A stretch of 16,913 nucleotides of DNA from Rhizobacter sp. (GCA_025359585.1 JANYFX010000135.1:1-16913); one strand, 5' to 3'; numbered from the stretch's first letter, positions 8,120-16,013 are shown. Numbers and translations: made by a program. The notes: generated by a model from the sequence alone, not told the origin.

Positions 8120-8201
8120 TTTTGTGTAAAAGTTCCCCATTGGGGTAAATGCGCGGGTCGGGAAAACGCTTGCTGCCGCCTTCGATAGGCGGCGGCGGGC
8201 G

Positions 8202-8225
8202 AAAAAAACCGCCTTGCGGCGGCTT
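8202..8225 (-). terminator. Intrinsic terminator after htpX
   Basis: On the minus strand, arms CCGCC and GGCGG (8218-8222 and 8209-8213) enclose a GCAA tetraloop. G-U and A-U pairs extend the stem, and seven T residues (8202-8208) follow directly. It lies 17-40 bp past the htpX stop codon. This is a textbook rho-independent terminator and separates the housekeeping operon from the sugar operon. Confidence 0.88.
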
Positions 8226-8241
8226 GCTTAGGGCGCTGCTT

Positions 8242-9093
8242 TCAGCGCGGAGTGGTTGCCATCGCCAGCAGTTTTTCAACGCGTTCTTCTGTCGAAGGAT
8301 GGGTCGAGAAAAGCCCACGCAATCCGCCCGCCGAGAGCGGATTGATGATCATCATCTGCGCCGTTTCGGGGTGCCGTTCGGCAGGCGCCAGCGGAATGCC
8401 GTGCGCGTATTGCTGGATCTTCTGCAAGGCGCTGGCCAGCGCCCGCGGATCGCCCGAAATCTCGGCACCGCCCCGATCGGCTTCGAACTCGCGCGCACGG
8501 CTGATCGCCATCTGGATCAGGCTCGCAGCGATCGGCGCCAGGATCATCACCAGCATGCCGACCAGCGGGTTGCGCGAGCGGCCTTCGCTGTCGCGGCCGC
8601 CGAAGAACATCGCGAAGTTGGCGAGCATCGAGATCGCGCCGGCCATCGTGGCGCTGACGGTGCTGATGAGGATGTCGCGGTGGCGCACGTGGGCGAGTTC
8701 GTGCGCCATCACGCCGCGCAGTTCGGCCTGCGTCAGCACCCGCATGATGCCTGTGGTGGCGGCCACAGCGGCGTGCTCGGGGTTGCGGCCGGTGGCGAAT
8801 GCGTTGGGCGCGTCTTCGTCGATCACGTAGACCTTAGGCATCGGCAACTGGGCGCGCTGCGCGAGCTCGCGCACGGTGGCGTAGAACTGCGGTGCCGAGG
8901 TTTCATCGACCTCATGCGCGTTGTACATCTTCAACACCAGCTTGTCGGAAAACCAATAGCTGAAGAAGTTCATGCCGAGCGCCACGATCAGCGCCAGCAC
9001 CATGCCCTGGCGGCCACCGAGCACCGAGCCGATGGCCATGAACAAGGCGGTGATCGCCGCCATCAGGATGGCGGTCTTCATCAGGTTGAACAT
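8242..9093 (-). CDS. htpX: HtpX membrane zinc metalloprotease
   Basis: A 283-residue M48-family protease of the inner membrane that degrades misfolded membrane proteins and is a heat-shock/envelope-stress gene in E. coli. The zinc site HELAH is at 131-135 and the third ligand Glu204 is in FEADR. Hydrophobic segments occur near 6-26, 30-48, about 143-163 and about 177-198, as in the family. ATG 9093 was chosen over an upstream in-frame start at 9231, which would run back into fmt. The former has AAAGG seven bases upstream and begins with the conserved first membrane helix. It follows fmt by 55 bp and has its own candidate sigma-32 promoter there. The C-terminus STHPSTEERVEKL is typical. Confidence 0.97.
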   Translation of the reverse strand: MFNLMKTAILMAAITALFMAIGSVLGGRQGMVLALIVALGMNFFSYWFSDKLVLKMYNAHEVDETSAPQFYATVRELAQRAQLPMPKVYVIDEDAPNAFATGRNPEHAAVAATTGIMRVLTQAELRGVMAHELAHVRHRDILISTVSATMAGAISMLANFAMFFGGRDSEGRSRNPLVGMLVMILAPIAASLIQMAISRAREFEADRGGAEISGDPRALASALQKIQQYAHGIPLAPAERHPETAQMMIINPLSAGGLRGLFSTHPSTEERVEKLLAMATTPR

Positions 9094-9125
9094 CGAGAGG
9101 CCTTTCGCGAAACGCTGAGCTCGGT

Positions 9126-9153
9126 AAATGCGGCCGCGCGCCTGAAGTTCAAC
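9126..9153 (-). promoter_or_regulatory. Putative sigma-32 (RpoH) heat-shock promoter for htpX
   Basis: On the minus strand, GTTGAAC (9147-9153) matches the RpoH -35 CTTGAAA at five of seven positions. After 13 bp, CCGCATTT (9126-9133) matches the -10 CCCCATNT at seven of eight. The spacing lies in the known range for sigma-32. The start of transcription would fall near 9119, about 25 nt before the htpX ATG and upstream of its ribosome site. The -35 contains the TGA stop codon of fmt. Confidence 0.55.
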
Positions 9154-10108
9154 TCGGCAGCGGCTCGAACACGGCCCCGGCTGCGATCGGCATGCCTTGC
9201 AAAAACGCTTGCGCTGCGAGGCGTTTGCCACCGGCGCGCTGCAACTCGGTCAGTTGCAGTGCGCCCTGCCCGCAGGCCACGGTGATGCCGTCGGCGCTGA
9301 CGCCCAGCACGGTGCCGGGAGTGCCATGTCCGGCCACGGGCCGGGCCCGCCAGCACTTGAGGGTCGCGCCGCCCAGAACCGCGCTGGCGCCGGGGAAGGG
9401 GTCGAAAGCGCGCAGGCGGCGCTCGATCACGTCGGCCGGCTGACACCAGTCGATCGCGGCTTCGGACTTGTCGATCTTGTGCGCGTAGCTCACGCCTTGC
9501 ACCGGCTGCGGCGTGCGGTGCAGCCCGCCGCAAGCGGCAAGCTCGAGCGCTTCGACGATCAAACGGCCACCAAGCGCGGCGAGCCGGTCGTGCAAGGTCG
9601 CGGTCGACTCGTCCACCGCGATCGCGACAGGCTCGACCAGCAGCATGTCGCCGGTGTCCAGGCCAGCGTCCATCTGCATGATGGTGATGCCGGTGCGCGT
9701 GTCGCCGGCCTCGATGGCGCGGTGGATCGGTGCCGCGCCGCGCCAGCGTGGCAACAGCGAGCCGTGGATGTTGATACAGCCCAGGCGCGGCAGGTCGAGC
9801 ACCCATCGCGGAAGGATCAGGCCGTAGGCGGCCACGACCATCACGTCCGGGTGCGCGGCTTCGAGCGCACTGCGCACTTGCGCGGCGTCGTCGGGGAATT
9901 TGCCGTCTAGGCGCAGGCTGCGCGGCTGCGCCACCCCGATGTCATGCTCGACTGCAAGCGTTTTCACCGGCGACGCGTTCATCTTCAAACCGCGCCCGGC
10001 CGGGCGGTCGGGTTGGGTCAGCACGAGCGGGACACGAAAGCCCGCGGCAAGCAGCTGCGCGAGCGCGACCTGCGCAAACTCGGGGGTGCCGGCGAACACG
10101 ACCTTCAT
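9149..10108 (-). CDS. fmt: Methionyl-tRNA formyltransferase
   Basis: A 319-residue enzyme that transfers the formyl group from 10-formyltetrahydrofolate to initiator Met-tRNA, needed for normal bacterial translation initiation. The N-terminal formyltransferase domain has VVFAGTPEFA (3-12), the NIHGSLLPRWRGAAPI block with catalytic Asn113 and His115, and Asp151 in GLDTGD. The C-terminal OB-fold-like tRNA-binding domain covers roughly 210-315 (AFDPFPGA, LQRAGGKRL). Length is normal for the family. It follows def by 27 bp in the usual def-fmt operon, so the enzymes that add and remove the formyl group are made together. Confidence 0.98.
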   Translation of the reverse strand: MKVVFAGTPEFAQVALAQLLAAGFRVPLVLTQPDRPAGRGLKMNASPVKTLAVEHDIGVAQPRSLRLDGKFPDDAAQVRSALEAAHPDVMVVAAYGLILPRWVLDLPRLGCINIHGSLLPRWRGAAPIHRAIEAGDTRTGITIMQMDAGLDTGDMLLVEPVAIAVDESTATLHDRLAALGGRLIVEALELAACGGLHRTPQPVQGVSYAHKIDKSEAAIDWCQPADVIERRLRAFDPFPGASAVLGGATLKCWRARPVAGHGTPGTVLGVSADGITVACGQGALQLTELQRAGGKRLAAQAFLQGMPIAAGAVFEPLPS

Positions 10109-10135
10109 CGGTCGCTGCCGGCAGCGCGGCGAGCT

Positions 10136-10648
10136 TCAATCACGCTCGTCATCGCGTGTCTTCTTCAGCATCTTGGTCTTGATGCGGTCACGCTTGAGCT
10201 GGCTCAGGTACTCGACGAAGACCTTGCCCATCAGGTGGTCCATCTCGTGCTGCACGCAGATCGCGAGCAGGCCTTCGGCCTCGAACTGCTGCGGCTGGCC
10301 GGCGCGGTCGAGCGAACGCACCGTCACCCGGGCATGGCGTGGCACCTTGTCGAAGACAGCAGGCACCGAGAGGCAGCCTTCGTCAGCCAGCGTCATCTCG
10401 ACACTCCATTCGACCAGCTCCGGGTTGATCAGCACGCGCGGGTCATCGCGGTCGTCGGAGGTGTCCATCACGATCACGCGCTCGTGCACATCGACCTGGG
10501 TCGCAGCCAGGCCTACTCCGTCGGCGTCGTACATGCTCTCCAGCATGTCGTCCACGAGCTGGTGAATTCGGGCATCGACGGCCGCCACCGGTTTGGCGAC
10601 GGTGTGCAGACGCGGGTCGGGGTAACGCAGGATCTGAAGTTTGGCCAT
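10136..10648 (-). CDS. def: Peptide deformylase
   Basis: A 170-residue metal-dependent hydrolase that removes the N-formyl group from nascent proteins. All three signature motifs are intact: GVGLAATQ (44-51), EGCLS with metal-ligand Cys92, and QHEMDH with ligands His134 and His138 and catalytic Glu135. I chose ATG 10648 (MAKLQILRYPDPRL), the standard N-terminus of the family. The 20-residue upstream extension to 10708 looks non-coding. The upstream bases show no clear Shine-Dalgarno sequence. It is the first gene of the def-fmt-htpX set and is divergent from the LysM gene, across a 250-bp region. Confidence 0.98.
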   Translation of the reverse strand: MAKLQILRYPDPRLHTVAKPVAAVDARIHQLVDDMLESMYDADGVGLAATQVDVHERVIVMDTSDDRDDPRVLINPELVEWSVEMTLADEGCLSVPAVFDKVPRHARVTVRSLDRAGQPQQFEAEGLLAICVQHEMDHLMGKVFVEYLSQLKRDRIKTKMLKKTRDDERD

Positions 10649-10898
10649 GGAGGTGAATTTGAGGACCTTGGCTGCGCCGGCGGGCACGAGCCTGTGGGAC
10701 CAGCGCAACGCCGCCGGCCGTGACAGGTCTCACGCGCGGCGCTGGCGAGGGTCACTTTCGTTGCGATATCAAGGGTTTAGAGGCAGAATCTGTGAAACTG
10801 ATTGAGGATTTTCGCCGAACCGCGACCCCTCGGGCGCGCTCGGCTCAGTAACCCCACGGCGCAGGCCCTCCACCGGGCGTACCCTGAGAGATTTATAC
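10649..10898. promoter_or_regulatory. Divergent intergenic region between def and the LysM gene
   Basis: This 250-bp non-coding stretch must carry promoters for both directions. The lysM-side candidate is listed separately. On the minus strand I found no convincing -35/-10 pair for def. The 10800-10898 part would be a long leader of the LysM transcript. It contains a modest GC-rich hairpin potential (cgcgaccc/gggcgcg, one bulged A) but no recognisable riboswitch. Confidence 0.5.
10761..10789 (+). promoter_or_regulatory. Candidate sigma-70 promoter for lysM-dprA
   Basis: TTGCGA (10761-10766) and CAGAAT (10784-10789) are separated by exactly 17 bp, each matching four of six consensus bases. 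They lie in the most AT-rich part of the divergent region. The implied start near 10796 would give a leader of about 100 nt before the ATG at 10899. Confidence 0.4.
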
Positions 10899-12077
10899 AT
10901 GACCCGAAGCAAACGCTCCGTTTTCCACGTTCGCCGGGTCGCTGGCGCCGCTTGCCTGAGCGCAGTGCTCGGCACCTCGCTCGGCATCGGTGCAGTTCAG
11001 GCAGCCGATTTTCCCATCACCTCGCAGCAGCGCGGCACGGCGCAGAAGGTTGCCCAAGCCGGCGTTCCGCTGTCGGAGCTGGCCGCCAACGCGCCCGACT
11101 CCTACACCGTCAAGCCCCGCGACACGCTGTGGGACATCTCCAAGCTGTTCCTGAAAAGCCCGTGGCGCTGGCCCGAGCTCTGGGGCATGAACCTCGAACA
11201 GATCCGCAACCCGCACCTGATCTACCCAGGGCAAGTGCTCTACCTCGACAAATCAGGCGGCCGCGCCAAGCTGCGGCTGGGTACGCCGATCGGCGCCGAC
11301 GCGAGTGGCAAGCTCTCGCCGCGCGTTCGTTCCACGGAACTCGGCAACGGCGGCATTCCGTCGATCCCGTTCCACCTGATCGAGCCGTTCCTGAACGAAG
11401 CGGTGATCTTCGAGAGCAACGAGCTCGAAGCCGCGCCGCGCATCGTCGCCACCCAGGAAGGACGCGCGATGCTGTCGCGCGGCGAGCTGGCGTATGTGCG
11501 CGGCGAGCTGTCCAACGAGCGCGAGTTCCGCATCTTCCGCGAGCCGCGTCCGCTGCTGGACCCGACCACTCGGGAGTTGCTGGGTTACGAAGCCAACTAC
11601 GTGGGCACCGCCGAGTACACGCGCCTGGGCGAAAACCGCACCAACGCCGAAGGCAAAGCCGAAATCGTTCCCGCCACCTTCACCGTCACGACCATTCGGC
11701 AAGAAGCCGGTGTGGGCGATCGGCTGGCCGTGGTACCGCCGCGCGAACTCACGAACTACGCTCCGCACGCACCGCAAGGCACGATGGATGGGCAGATCGT
11801 CTCGCTGTACGGCGATGCATTGACCGCGGGCCAGAACCAGATTGTCGCGCTCAACCGGGGCTCGAACGAAGGCGTCGAGCGCGGCCATGTGCTGGCACTT
11901 TGGCGCAACGGTGCGACCATCATCGACAAAACCGATTCGAGCCGCCCGACCATCAAGCTGCCCGACGAGCGCCACGGCGTGCTGTTCGTGTTCCGCGTGT
12001 TCAAGCGCATGTCGTATGCCTTGATCCTGTCGGTGCAGGACCCGGTCAAACCCGGCGACCGTTTCACCCAGCCCTGA
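10899..12077 (+). CDS. LysM-domain exported protein
   Basis: A 392-residue exported protein with a signal peptide (hydrophobic 14-33, cleavage likely after VQA at 35). A single LysM domain covers about 68-117 (SYTVKPRDTLWDISKLF through IYPGQVLYL), with a Trp-rich insert KSPWRWPELW. LysM binds N-acetylglucosamine-containing glycans, normally peptidoglycan. The rest (about 150-392) has no enzyme motif I recognise, so a structural or anchoring role in the cell wall is inferred. ATG 10899 has a GAGAG ribosome site eight bases upstream. Betaproteobacteria commonly have a LysM protein at this place beside dprA and opposite def-fmt. It is followed by dprA 22 bp later, so the two are probably co-transcribed. 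No specific function can be assigned. Confidence 0.92.
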   Translation: MTRSKRSVFHVRRVAGAACLSAVLGTSLGIGAVQAADFPITSQQRGTAQKVAQAGVPLSELAANAPDSYTVKPRDTLWDISKLFLKSPWRWPELWGMNLEQIRNPHLIYPGQVLYLDKSGGRAKLRLGTPIGADASGKLSPRVRSTELGNGGIPSIPFHLIEPFLNEAVIFESNELEAAPRIVATQEGRAMLSRGELAYVRGELSNEREFRIFREPRPLLDPTTRELLGYEANYVGTAEYTRLGENRTNAEGKAEIVPATFTVTTIRQEAGVGDRLAVVPPRELTNYAPHAPQGTMDGQIVSLYGDALTAGQNQIVALNRGSNEGVERGHVLALWRNGATIIDKTDSSRPTIKLPDERHGVLFVFRVFKRMSYALILSVQDPVKPGDRFTQP

Positions 12078-12099
12078 GCGGCTGCGCTGCGGGCGCCGC

Positions 12100-13206
12100 G
12101 TGATCGACTCCGAAGAGCTCGGCGCATGGTTGCGCCTGCTCGAAGCGCCAGGCGTCGGCCGCGAGTCGGCCCGACGGTTGCTCGCAGCATTTGGTTCGCC
12201 GCAGGCCGTGCTGGCAGCTTCGACATCTGCCCGCCGTGAAGTCGTGGGGCTTGTGGCAGCAACGGCGCTCGCCACCACATCGCCCGACCTCGATGCGCTG
12301 ATCCAGACCACCCTGGGCTGGCTGACCGCAGAAACCAGCGTGCCGCGCAGCGTGATCACGCTCGGCCACCCGCTCTTCCCTGCGGCACTGCTGCACGCCG
12401 CCGACCCGCCGCTGTTGTTGTACGCCCAGGGTCGCGCCGAGTTGTTGGGTGGCGAAAACCTGGCGGTCGTGGGCAGCCGCAACCCCACGCGGCAAGGCAC
12501 CGACAACGCTCGGGCCTTCAGCGCACATCTGAGTCAGGCCGGACTGACGATCGTGTCGGGTCTGGCGCTGGGCATCGATGCGGCAGCACATGAAGGCGGC
12601 CTGGAAGGTTCGGGGAGCACCGTCGCCGTGGTCGGGACCGGGCTTGACCGTGTCTATCCAAAGCGCCATCTGACGCTGGCGCATCGCATTGCAGAAAACG
12701 GTTTGATAGTGAGTGAATACTCGCTTGGCACACCGCCGTTGCCAGAGAATTTTCCGAACCGTAACCGCATCATTGCGGGGCTTTCTCGCGGTACGCTCGT
12801 GGTGGAGGCCGCGCTGAAATCGGGCTCGCTGATCACCGCGCGGCTGGCCTCTGAATCCGGGCGTGAGGTGTTCGCGATCCCGGGCTCGATCCACTCGCCG
12901 CAATCGCGCGGTTGCCACGCGTTGATCCAGCAGGGGGCCAAGCTGGTCGAAAACGCGCAAGATATTCTCGACGAGTTGCGCATGTCCGGCGGCGCCGCGA
13001 TGTCGGCATCGCCGCAGAGCGAACTGGCGCTGGAAGAAGATGCCGTTCTTGCCGCACTCGGCTTCGACCCCGTGACTTTCGAAGCCCTGGTGGCTCGCTC
13101 CGACTGTTCGCCTGCCGAGTTGAACGTGCGCCTGCTCGAACTGGAGTTGAACGGTCACATTGCGCGCCTGCCGGGCCAGTTGTTCCAGCGCATCGCCCCC
13201 CGCTGA
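12100..13206 (+). CDS. dprA: DNA-processing protein DprA
   Basis: A 368-residue DprA/Smf protein, which in transformable bacteria protects incoming single-stranded DNA and loads RecA on it. An N-terminal helix-hairpin-helix-like region (about 5-60) precedes the Rossmann-like DprA core (about 85-295). The core carries VVGSRNPT (123-130), SGLALGID (153-160) and NFPNRNRIIAGLS (217-229). A C-terminal winged helix (about 305-368) is present, as in many proteobacterial forms. The start is taken as GTG 12100 because the sequence from there matches the family N-terminus (IDSEELGAWLRLLEAPGVG); its ribosome site is poor. It is nearly universal in bacteria, so its presence does not show that this organism is naturally competent. 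It sits between the LysM gene and smg. Confidence 0.96.
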   Translation: MIDSEELGAWLRLLEAPGVGRESARRLLAAFGSPQAVLAASTSARREVVGLVAATALATTSPDLDALIQTTLGWLTAETSVPRSVITLGHPLFPAALLHAADPPLLLYAQGRAELLGGENLAVVGSRNPTRQGTDNARAFSAHLSQAGLTIVSGLALGIDAAAHEGGLEGSGSTVAVVGTGLDRVYPKRHLTLAHRIAENGLIVSEYSLGTPPLPENFPNRNRIIAGLSRGTLVVEAALKSGSLITARLASESGREVFAIPGSIHSPQSRGCHALIQQGAKLVENAQDILDELRMSGGAAMSASPQSELALEEDAVLAALGFDPVTFEALVARSDCSPAELNVRLLELELNGHIARLPGQLFQRIAPR

Positions 13207-13228
13207 GCCGCAGCGCCGAAGCCTGCGG

Positions 13229-13234
13229 TATAGT
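13229..13234 (+). promoter_or_regulatory. Possible -10 element (TATAGT) just ahead of smg
   Basis: TATAGT ends six bases before the smg ATG at 13241. If it is used, transcription would begin at or next to the start codon and give a leaderless mRNA. No -35 is visible at the right distance (13205-13212 reads gagccgca), and there is no extended TG motif, so the call is tentative. Confidence 0.3.
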
Positions 13235-13240
13235 GAAAAC

Positions 13241-13693
13241 ATGTTCGATGTGCTCGTGTACCTGTACGAAAACTACTGGCGGCCCGATGCCTGCCCCGAC
13301 CACGATCAGCTGACCCGCAAGCTGTCGTCGGTCGGCTTCGAGTCGGACGAAATCCAGGAAGCGTTGTCGTGGCTCGACGGTGTTGCGACCGCTGCACAGT
13401 CGTATGTCGGCGAGCAGGGCAATCTCAGCATGCGCGTCTATTCACCGGCCGAACAAGAGCACCTCGGCGAAGACTCGATCGGATTCATCAGCTTTCTGGA
13501 ATCGGCCGGGGTCTTGCCTCCGCCGATGCGTGAAATGGTCATCGACCGCGCAAGCGCCATCCCGGGCGGCCCGCTCGACCTGGAAGACCTGAAGATCATC
13601 GTGCTGATGGTGTTCTGGAGCCTGGGCGAAGAGCCCGACGCGCTCATCCTCGACGAGTTGTTCGTCGACGAAGAAGACCGGCTGATCCACTGA
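13241..13693 (+). CDS. smg: Smg/DUF494 family protein
   Basis: A 150-residue protein of the DUF494 (Smg) family, recognised from the N-terminus MFDVLVYLYENYW, the central RVYSPAEQEHL (about 66-76), GFISFLE and the acidic C-terminus LDELFVDEEDRLIH. The molecular function is unknown. The gene typically lies next to dprA in beta- and gammaproteobacteria, which supports the assignment. ATG 13241 is chosen because the conserved start begins there; the longer frame from 13160 would overlap dprA. It starts 34 bp after dprA, with only a weak ribosome site (GTGA). In many betaproteobacteria I would expect a topoisomerase gene next. Here an opposing DUF1631 gene follows instead. Confidence 0.93.
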   Translation: MFDVLVYLYENYWRPDACPDHDQLTRKLSSVGFESDEIQEALSWLDGVATAAQSYVGEQGNLSMRVYSPAEQEHLGEDSIGFISFLESAGVLPPPMREMVIDRASAIPGGPLDLEDLKIIVLMVFWSLGEEPDALILDELFVDEEDRLIH

Positions 13694-13718
13694 ACTCGCG
13701 CGGAGCGCGAGTGGTTCA
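13691..13718. terminator. Bidirectional hairpin between convergent smg and DUF1631 genes
   Basis: Arms actcgcgc (13694-13701) and gcgcgagt (13705-13712) form a perfect 8-bp stem around a 3-base loop. The flanking tgaa/ttca can pair beyond a two-base bulge. The smg stop codon (13691-13693) and the DUF1631 stop codon (13716-13718) are thus symmetric parts of the outer stem. There is no T-run on either side, so efficiency as an intrinsic terminator is uncertain. Confidence 0.55.
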
Positions 13719-16013
13719 GTTCAGAATCCGGCTCGGATCCACATCGAGTTTTTCCATCGCACTGCGCGTCGCACGCACCGTGAGCGACTCGTCTTGCGCC
13801 GGCACGAGCAATCCGGCCTGCAGGAAGGCCGCGAGCCGGTTCTGCTGGAACAGCACACCCCGTCCTTGCGGTGACACGAACAGCGTGAGCTGCCGGCGCA
13901 TGCCCTGCCAGGCGAGTTGCACCGCTTCATTGCGATTGCGGTAGTCGAGCATGTACCAGCTGCCGACCTGCAGTTCGCGCGCCCAGGCCACCATGGCCGG
14001 CGTGGGCATCGAACCTCCTTCGGCGACCACTTCGAGCTCCGAGCTTTCGTAGCCCGACAGGTCGTGCACCATCGACTCGTCGATCTCCAGATCGGCCGAG
14101 TCGGGCAGCAGTTCTTCGAGCGTTTCGAGCCGGCCCATCAGCTCTTCGAGGCGTTCGTGCGGGATCGCGGCGGTCTTGGCCGTGAACGCCGCCGCCAGCG
14201 AATTGTTCAAACGCTGAATGTGCTCGTCCTGCTTGTCGGCCGGCACACCGGCGTGCAACATGCCGTCTCGCAGTGTCTTGAGCAGCGGCGGCAAGCGCCG
14301 GATCACCTCGGCACGCTCTTCGCGCGAGACCTTCGCGCTCGCCGACCAGATCAGGTCGGCGGCGGCACGTTTCATCTCTTTGGTGGCGTCGCTCTGGTTG
14401 CCGCTCTTGACCGCCGCCATCGCCAGCACGTCGGCCCACACATGGAACAGGAACTCGCGCACGCCTTCCTGCACCGGCACCTCGTTGAGCATCTTGCGCA
14501 ACTCGATCGTGTACTGGATCGCCAGCGTTTCGCGCTGCTCGACCTGGTGTGCCAGCGACACGCCTTTGCGCGACGCTTCGTTTTCGTTCTTGAAGTAGTG
14601 CTCGAGAAATTTCTCGAACTCGACCAGCACGGTCTGGAACACACGTCGCCCGGTGTCGGGATAGGCCTCGACAACCTGCACGACGCGCTTGATCTCTTTT
14701 TCGAGCGCATCGCCGACCGCCCGTGCGGTCGCGTCGAAGCCCATCACGCAAGAGCCCATGCGGTCGATCAACCGGCGCGCCGGGTGGTCGACGGTCGCGA
14801 AAAAATCGGGCTCGCTGACGGCGACGCGCAGCACCGGCATCTGCAGGCGCGCGAACCAGACCCGCACCGCCGACGGGATGCGCTCTTCGGTCAGGATGCT
14901 CTGGAACAACAGCGCCACGATCTCGATCGTGGCGCGCTCCACCGGTGTGGCGGCAGCCTGCTTCAGGGCCTGCTTGCGCTGGTTCAGCTCTTCCAGCAGC
15001 GCCGGCGTGCTCACCGCGTCGGTCACGGTGCGCACCGCACCGCCACCCGACAAACGGTTGGCGATGCCCTGCTGCGCTTCGGAGATGGCCGCTCTCAGCC
15101 CCGGCGACGCCGGCGCCGGTGCGTGGGCCGTGACGACGAACTCGGGCAGGTGCCGTCCGACAAGGCGGTTCAGGCGGTCGAGCACCGCCTCGGCATGGCC
15201 AGACGCACGCTGCTGCAAGCCGCCGGCGCGCGTCATCATGCGGGTCTCTTCACCGACCTCACCGCGACCGTCGCTGCTGGCGCTCACGCTCGACTGACTG
15301 AAGCCGGCCGGTGCGTGGCTCGTCGGCTGAAAGTTGCGGTGTGTCGCGCGGGTGCGCCGAATGAACGGGCGCAGATCGACTTCGGGCAAAACCTGACGCT
15401 CGATCAGGAAGCGGTTGGTCTCGTGAAAACCTTCTTCGGAAAAGTGCGCGAACTCTTCGTGCAACACCGTCTGCAGCATGCGCCACATGTCGAGGCTGAG
15501 CCCGGCCGCGCGCCACGAGGTGGTGACGATGCGCGCCAGCGACTGCGGCCGCAGGATGTCGTGTGCGTCGAGCTCTTCACGCGCTTCGAGCACGTTCATG
15601 CGCGAGCACAGGTCGGTGAATTCCCACGAAGCCCGGTCCATCATCGCAAGCGCCAGGCGCGAGGTGAGGATCTCGTCTTCGATGGTGTCGTCGTCGACCA
15701 GGCTGAGTTTGGCAGCGGCCCGGCCGCCCGGGCCGGGCAGGTCGCCGGGGCGCGACGCCGAGAGCAGCCCCGACTGCAGCGCACCGCGCAACATGGTCGT
15801 CATGCTCTGCAGCCAGAAGGGTGCGGCCTTTTGAAGATCGGGCACCAGCTCGCGGCGTTTCATCGCGAGCTTGGGGTCGACCACCTGGCTCACCAGAATG
15901 CGCGTGCCCTGGTCGACCGCCTGAACCACGGCCGGCAAGCCGGAAAGCAAACCTTCAGCGTAGGACCGCCTTGCCTGTTGGGCCAATGCCGTCGGGTTGG
16001 CGGGGGTCGGCAT
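13716..16013 (-). CDS. DUF1631 family protein
   Basis: A 765-residue cytoplasmic-looking protein without a signal peptide or membrane segments, assigned to DUF1631. The N-terminal part is mostly helical, with the motifs VSQVVDPKLAMKRRELVPDL and LEAREELDAHDILRPQSL. A low-complexity link (about 220-260) precedes a long helical middle. The last ~85 residues hold a small beta-rich domain (VGSWYMLDYRN, VQLAWQG, LTLFVSPQGRGVLF) that I read as the PilZ-like end usual for this family, here without an obvious RxxxR/DxSxxG c-di-GMP site. Function is unknown. The ATG at 16013 lacks a strong ribosome site. The gene follows secF by 41 bp with no terminator between them, so co-transcription with the sec genes is possible. 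It converges on smg. Confidence 0.85.
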   Translation of the reverse strand: MPTPANPTALAQQARRSYAEGLLSGLPAVVQAVDQGTRILVSQVVDPKLAMKRRELVPDLQKAAPFWLQSMTTMLRGALQSGLLSASRPGDLPGPGGRAAAKLSLVDDDTIEDEILTSRLALAMMDRASWEFTDLCSRMNVLEAREELDAHDILRPQSLARIVTTSWRAAGLSLDMWRMLQTVLHEEFAHFSEEGFHETNRFLIERQVLPEVDLRPFIRRTRATHRNFQPTSHAPAGFSQSSVSASSDGRGEVGEETRMMTRAGGLQQRASGHAEAVLDRLNRLVGRHLPEFVVTAHAPAPASPGLRAAISEAQQGIANRLSGGGAVRTVTDAVSTPALLEELNQRKQALKQAAATPVERATIEIVALLFQSILTEERIPSAVRVWFARLQMPVLRVAVSEPDFFATVDHPARRLIDRMGSCVMGFDATARAVGDALEKEIKRVVQVVEAYPDTGRRVFQTVLVEFEKFLEHYFKNENEASRKGVSLAHQVEQRETLAIQYTIELRKMLNEVPVQEGVREFLFHVWADVLAMAAVKSGNQSDATKEMKRAAADLIWSASAKVSREERAEVIRRLPPLLKTLRDGMLHAGVPADKQDEHIQRLNNSLAAAFTAKTAAIPHERLEELMGRLETLEELLPDSADLEIDESMVHDLSGYESSELEVVAEGGSMPTPAMVAWARELQVGSWYMLDYRNRNEAVQLAWQGMRRQLTLFVSPQGRGVLFQQNRLAAFLQAGLLVPAQDESLTVRATRSAMEKLDVDPSRILN

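Noticed and set aside
8175..8193. Inverted repeat gccgcc-N7-ggcggc as a second terminator after htpX
   Set aside because: The stem is only 6 bp, and the nearest T-run on the minus strand is eight bases away; the first terminator is sufficient.
8070..8318. 82-codon minus-strand frame spanning the htpX-GH1 gap
   Set aside because: It would run through the intrinsic terminator and the operator region, and overlaps the 3' end of htpX.
9094..9231. N-terminal extension of HtpX
   Set aside because: The conserved first membrane helix starts at ATG 9093 with a ribosome site; the extension overlaps fmt.
13160..13240. 27-residue N-terminal extension of Smg
   Set aside because: It overlaps the end of dprA and precedes the conserved family N-terminus at 13241.
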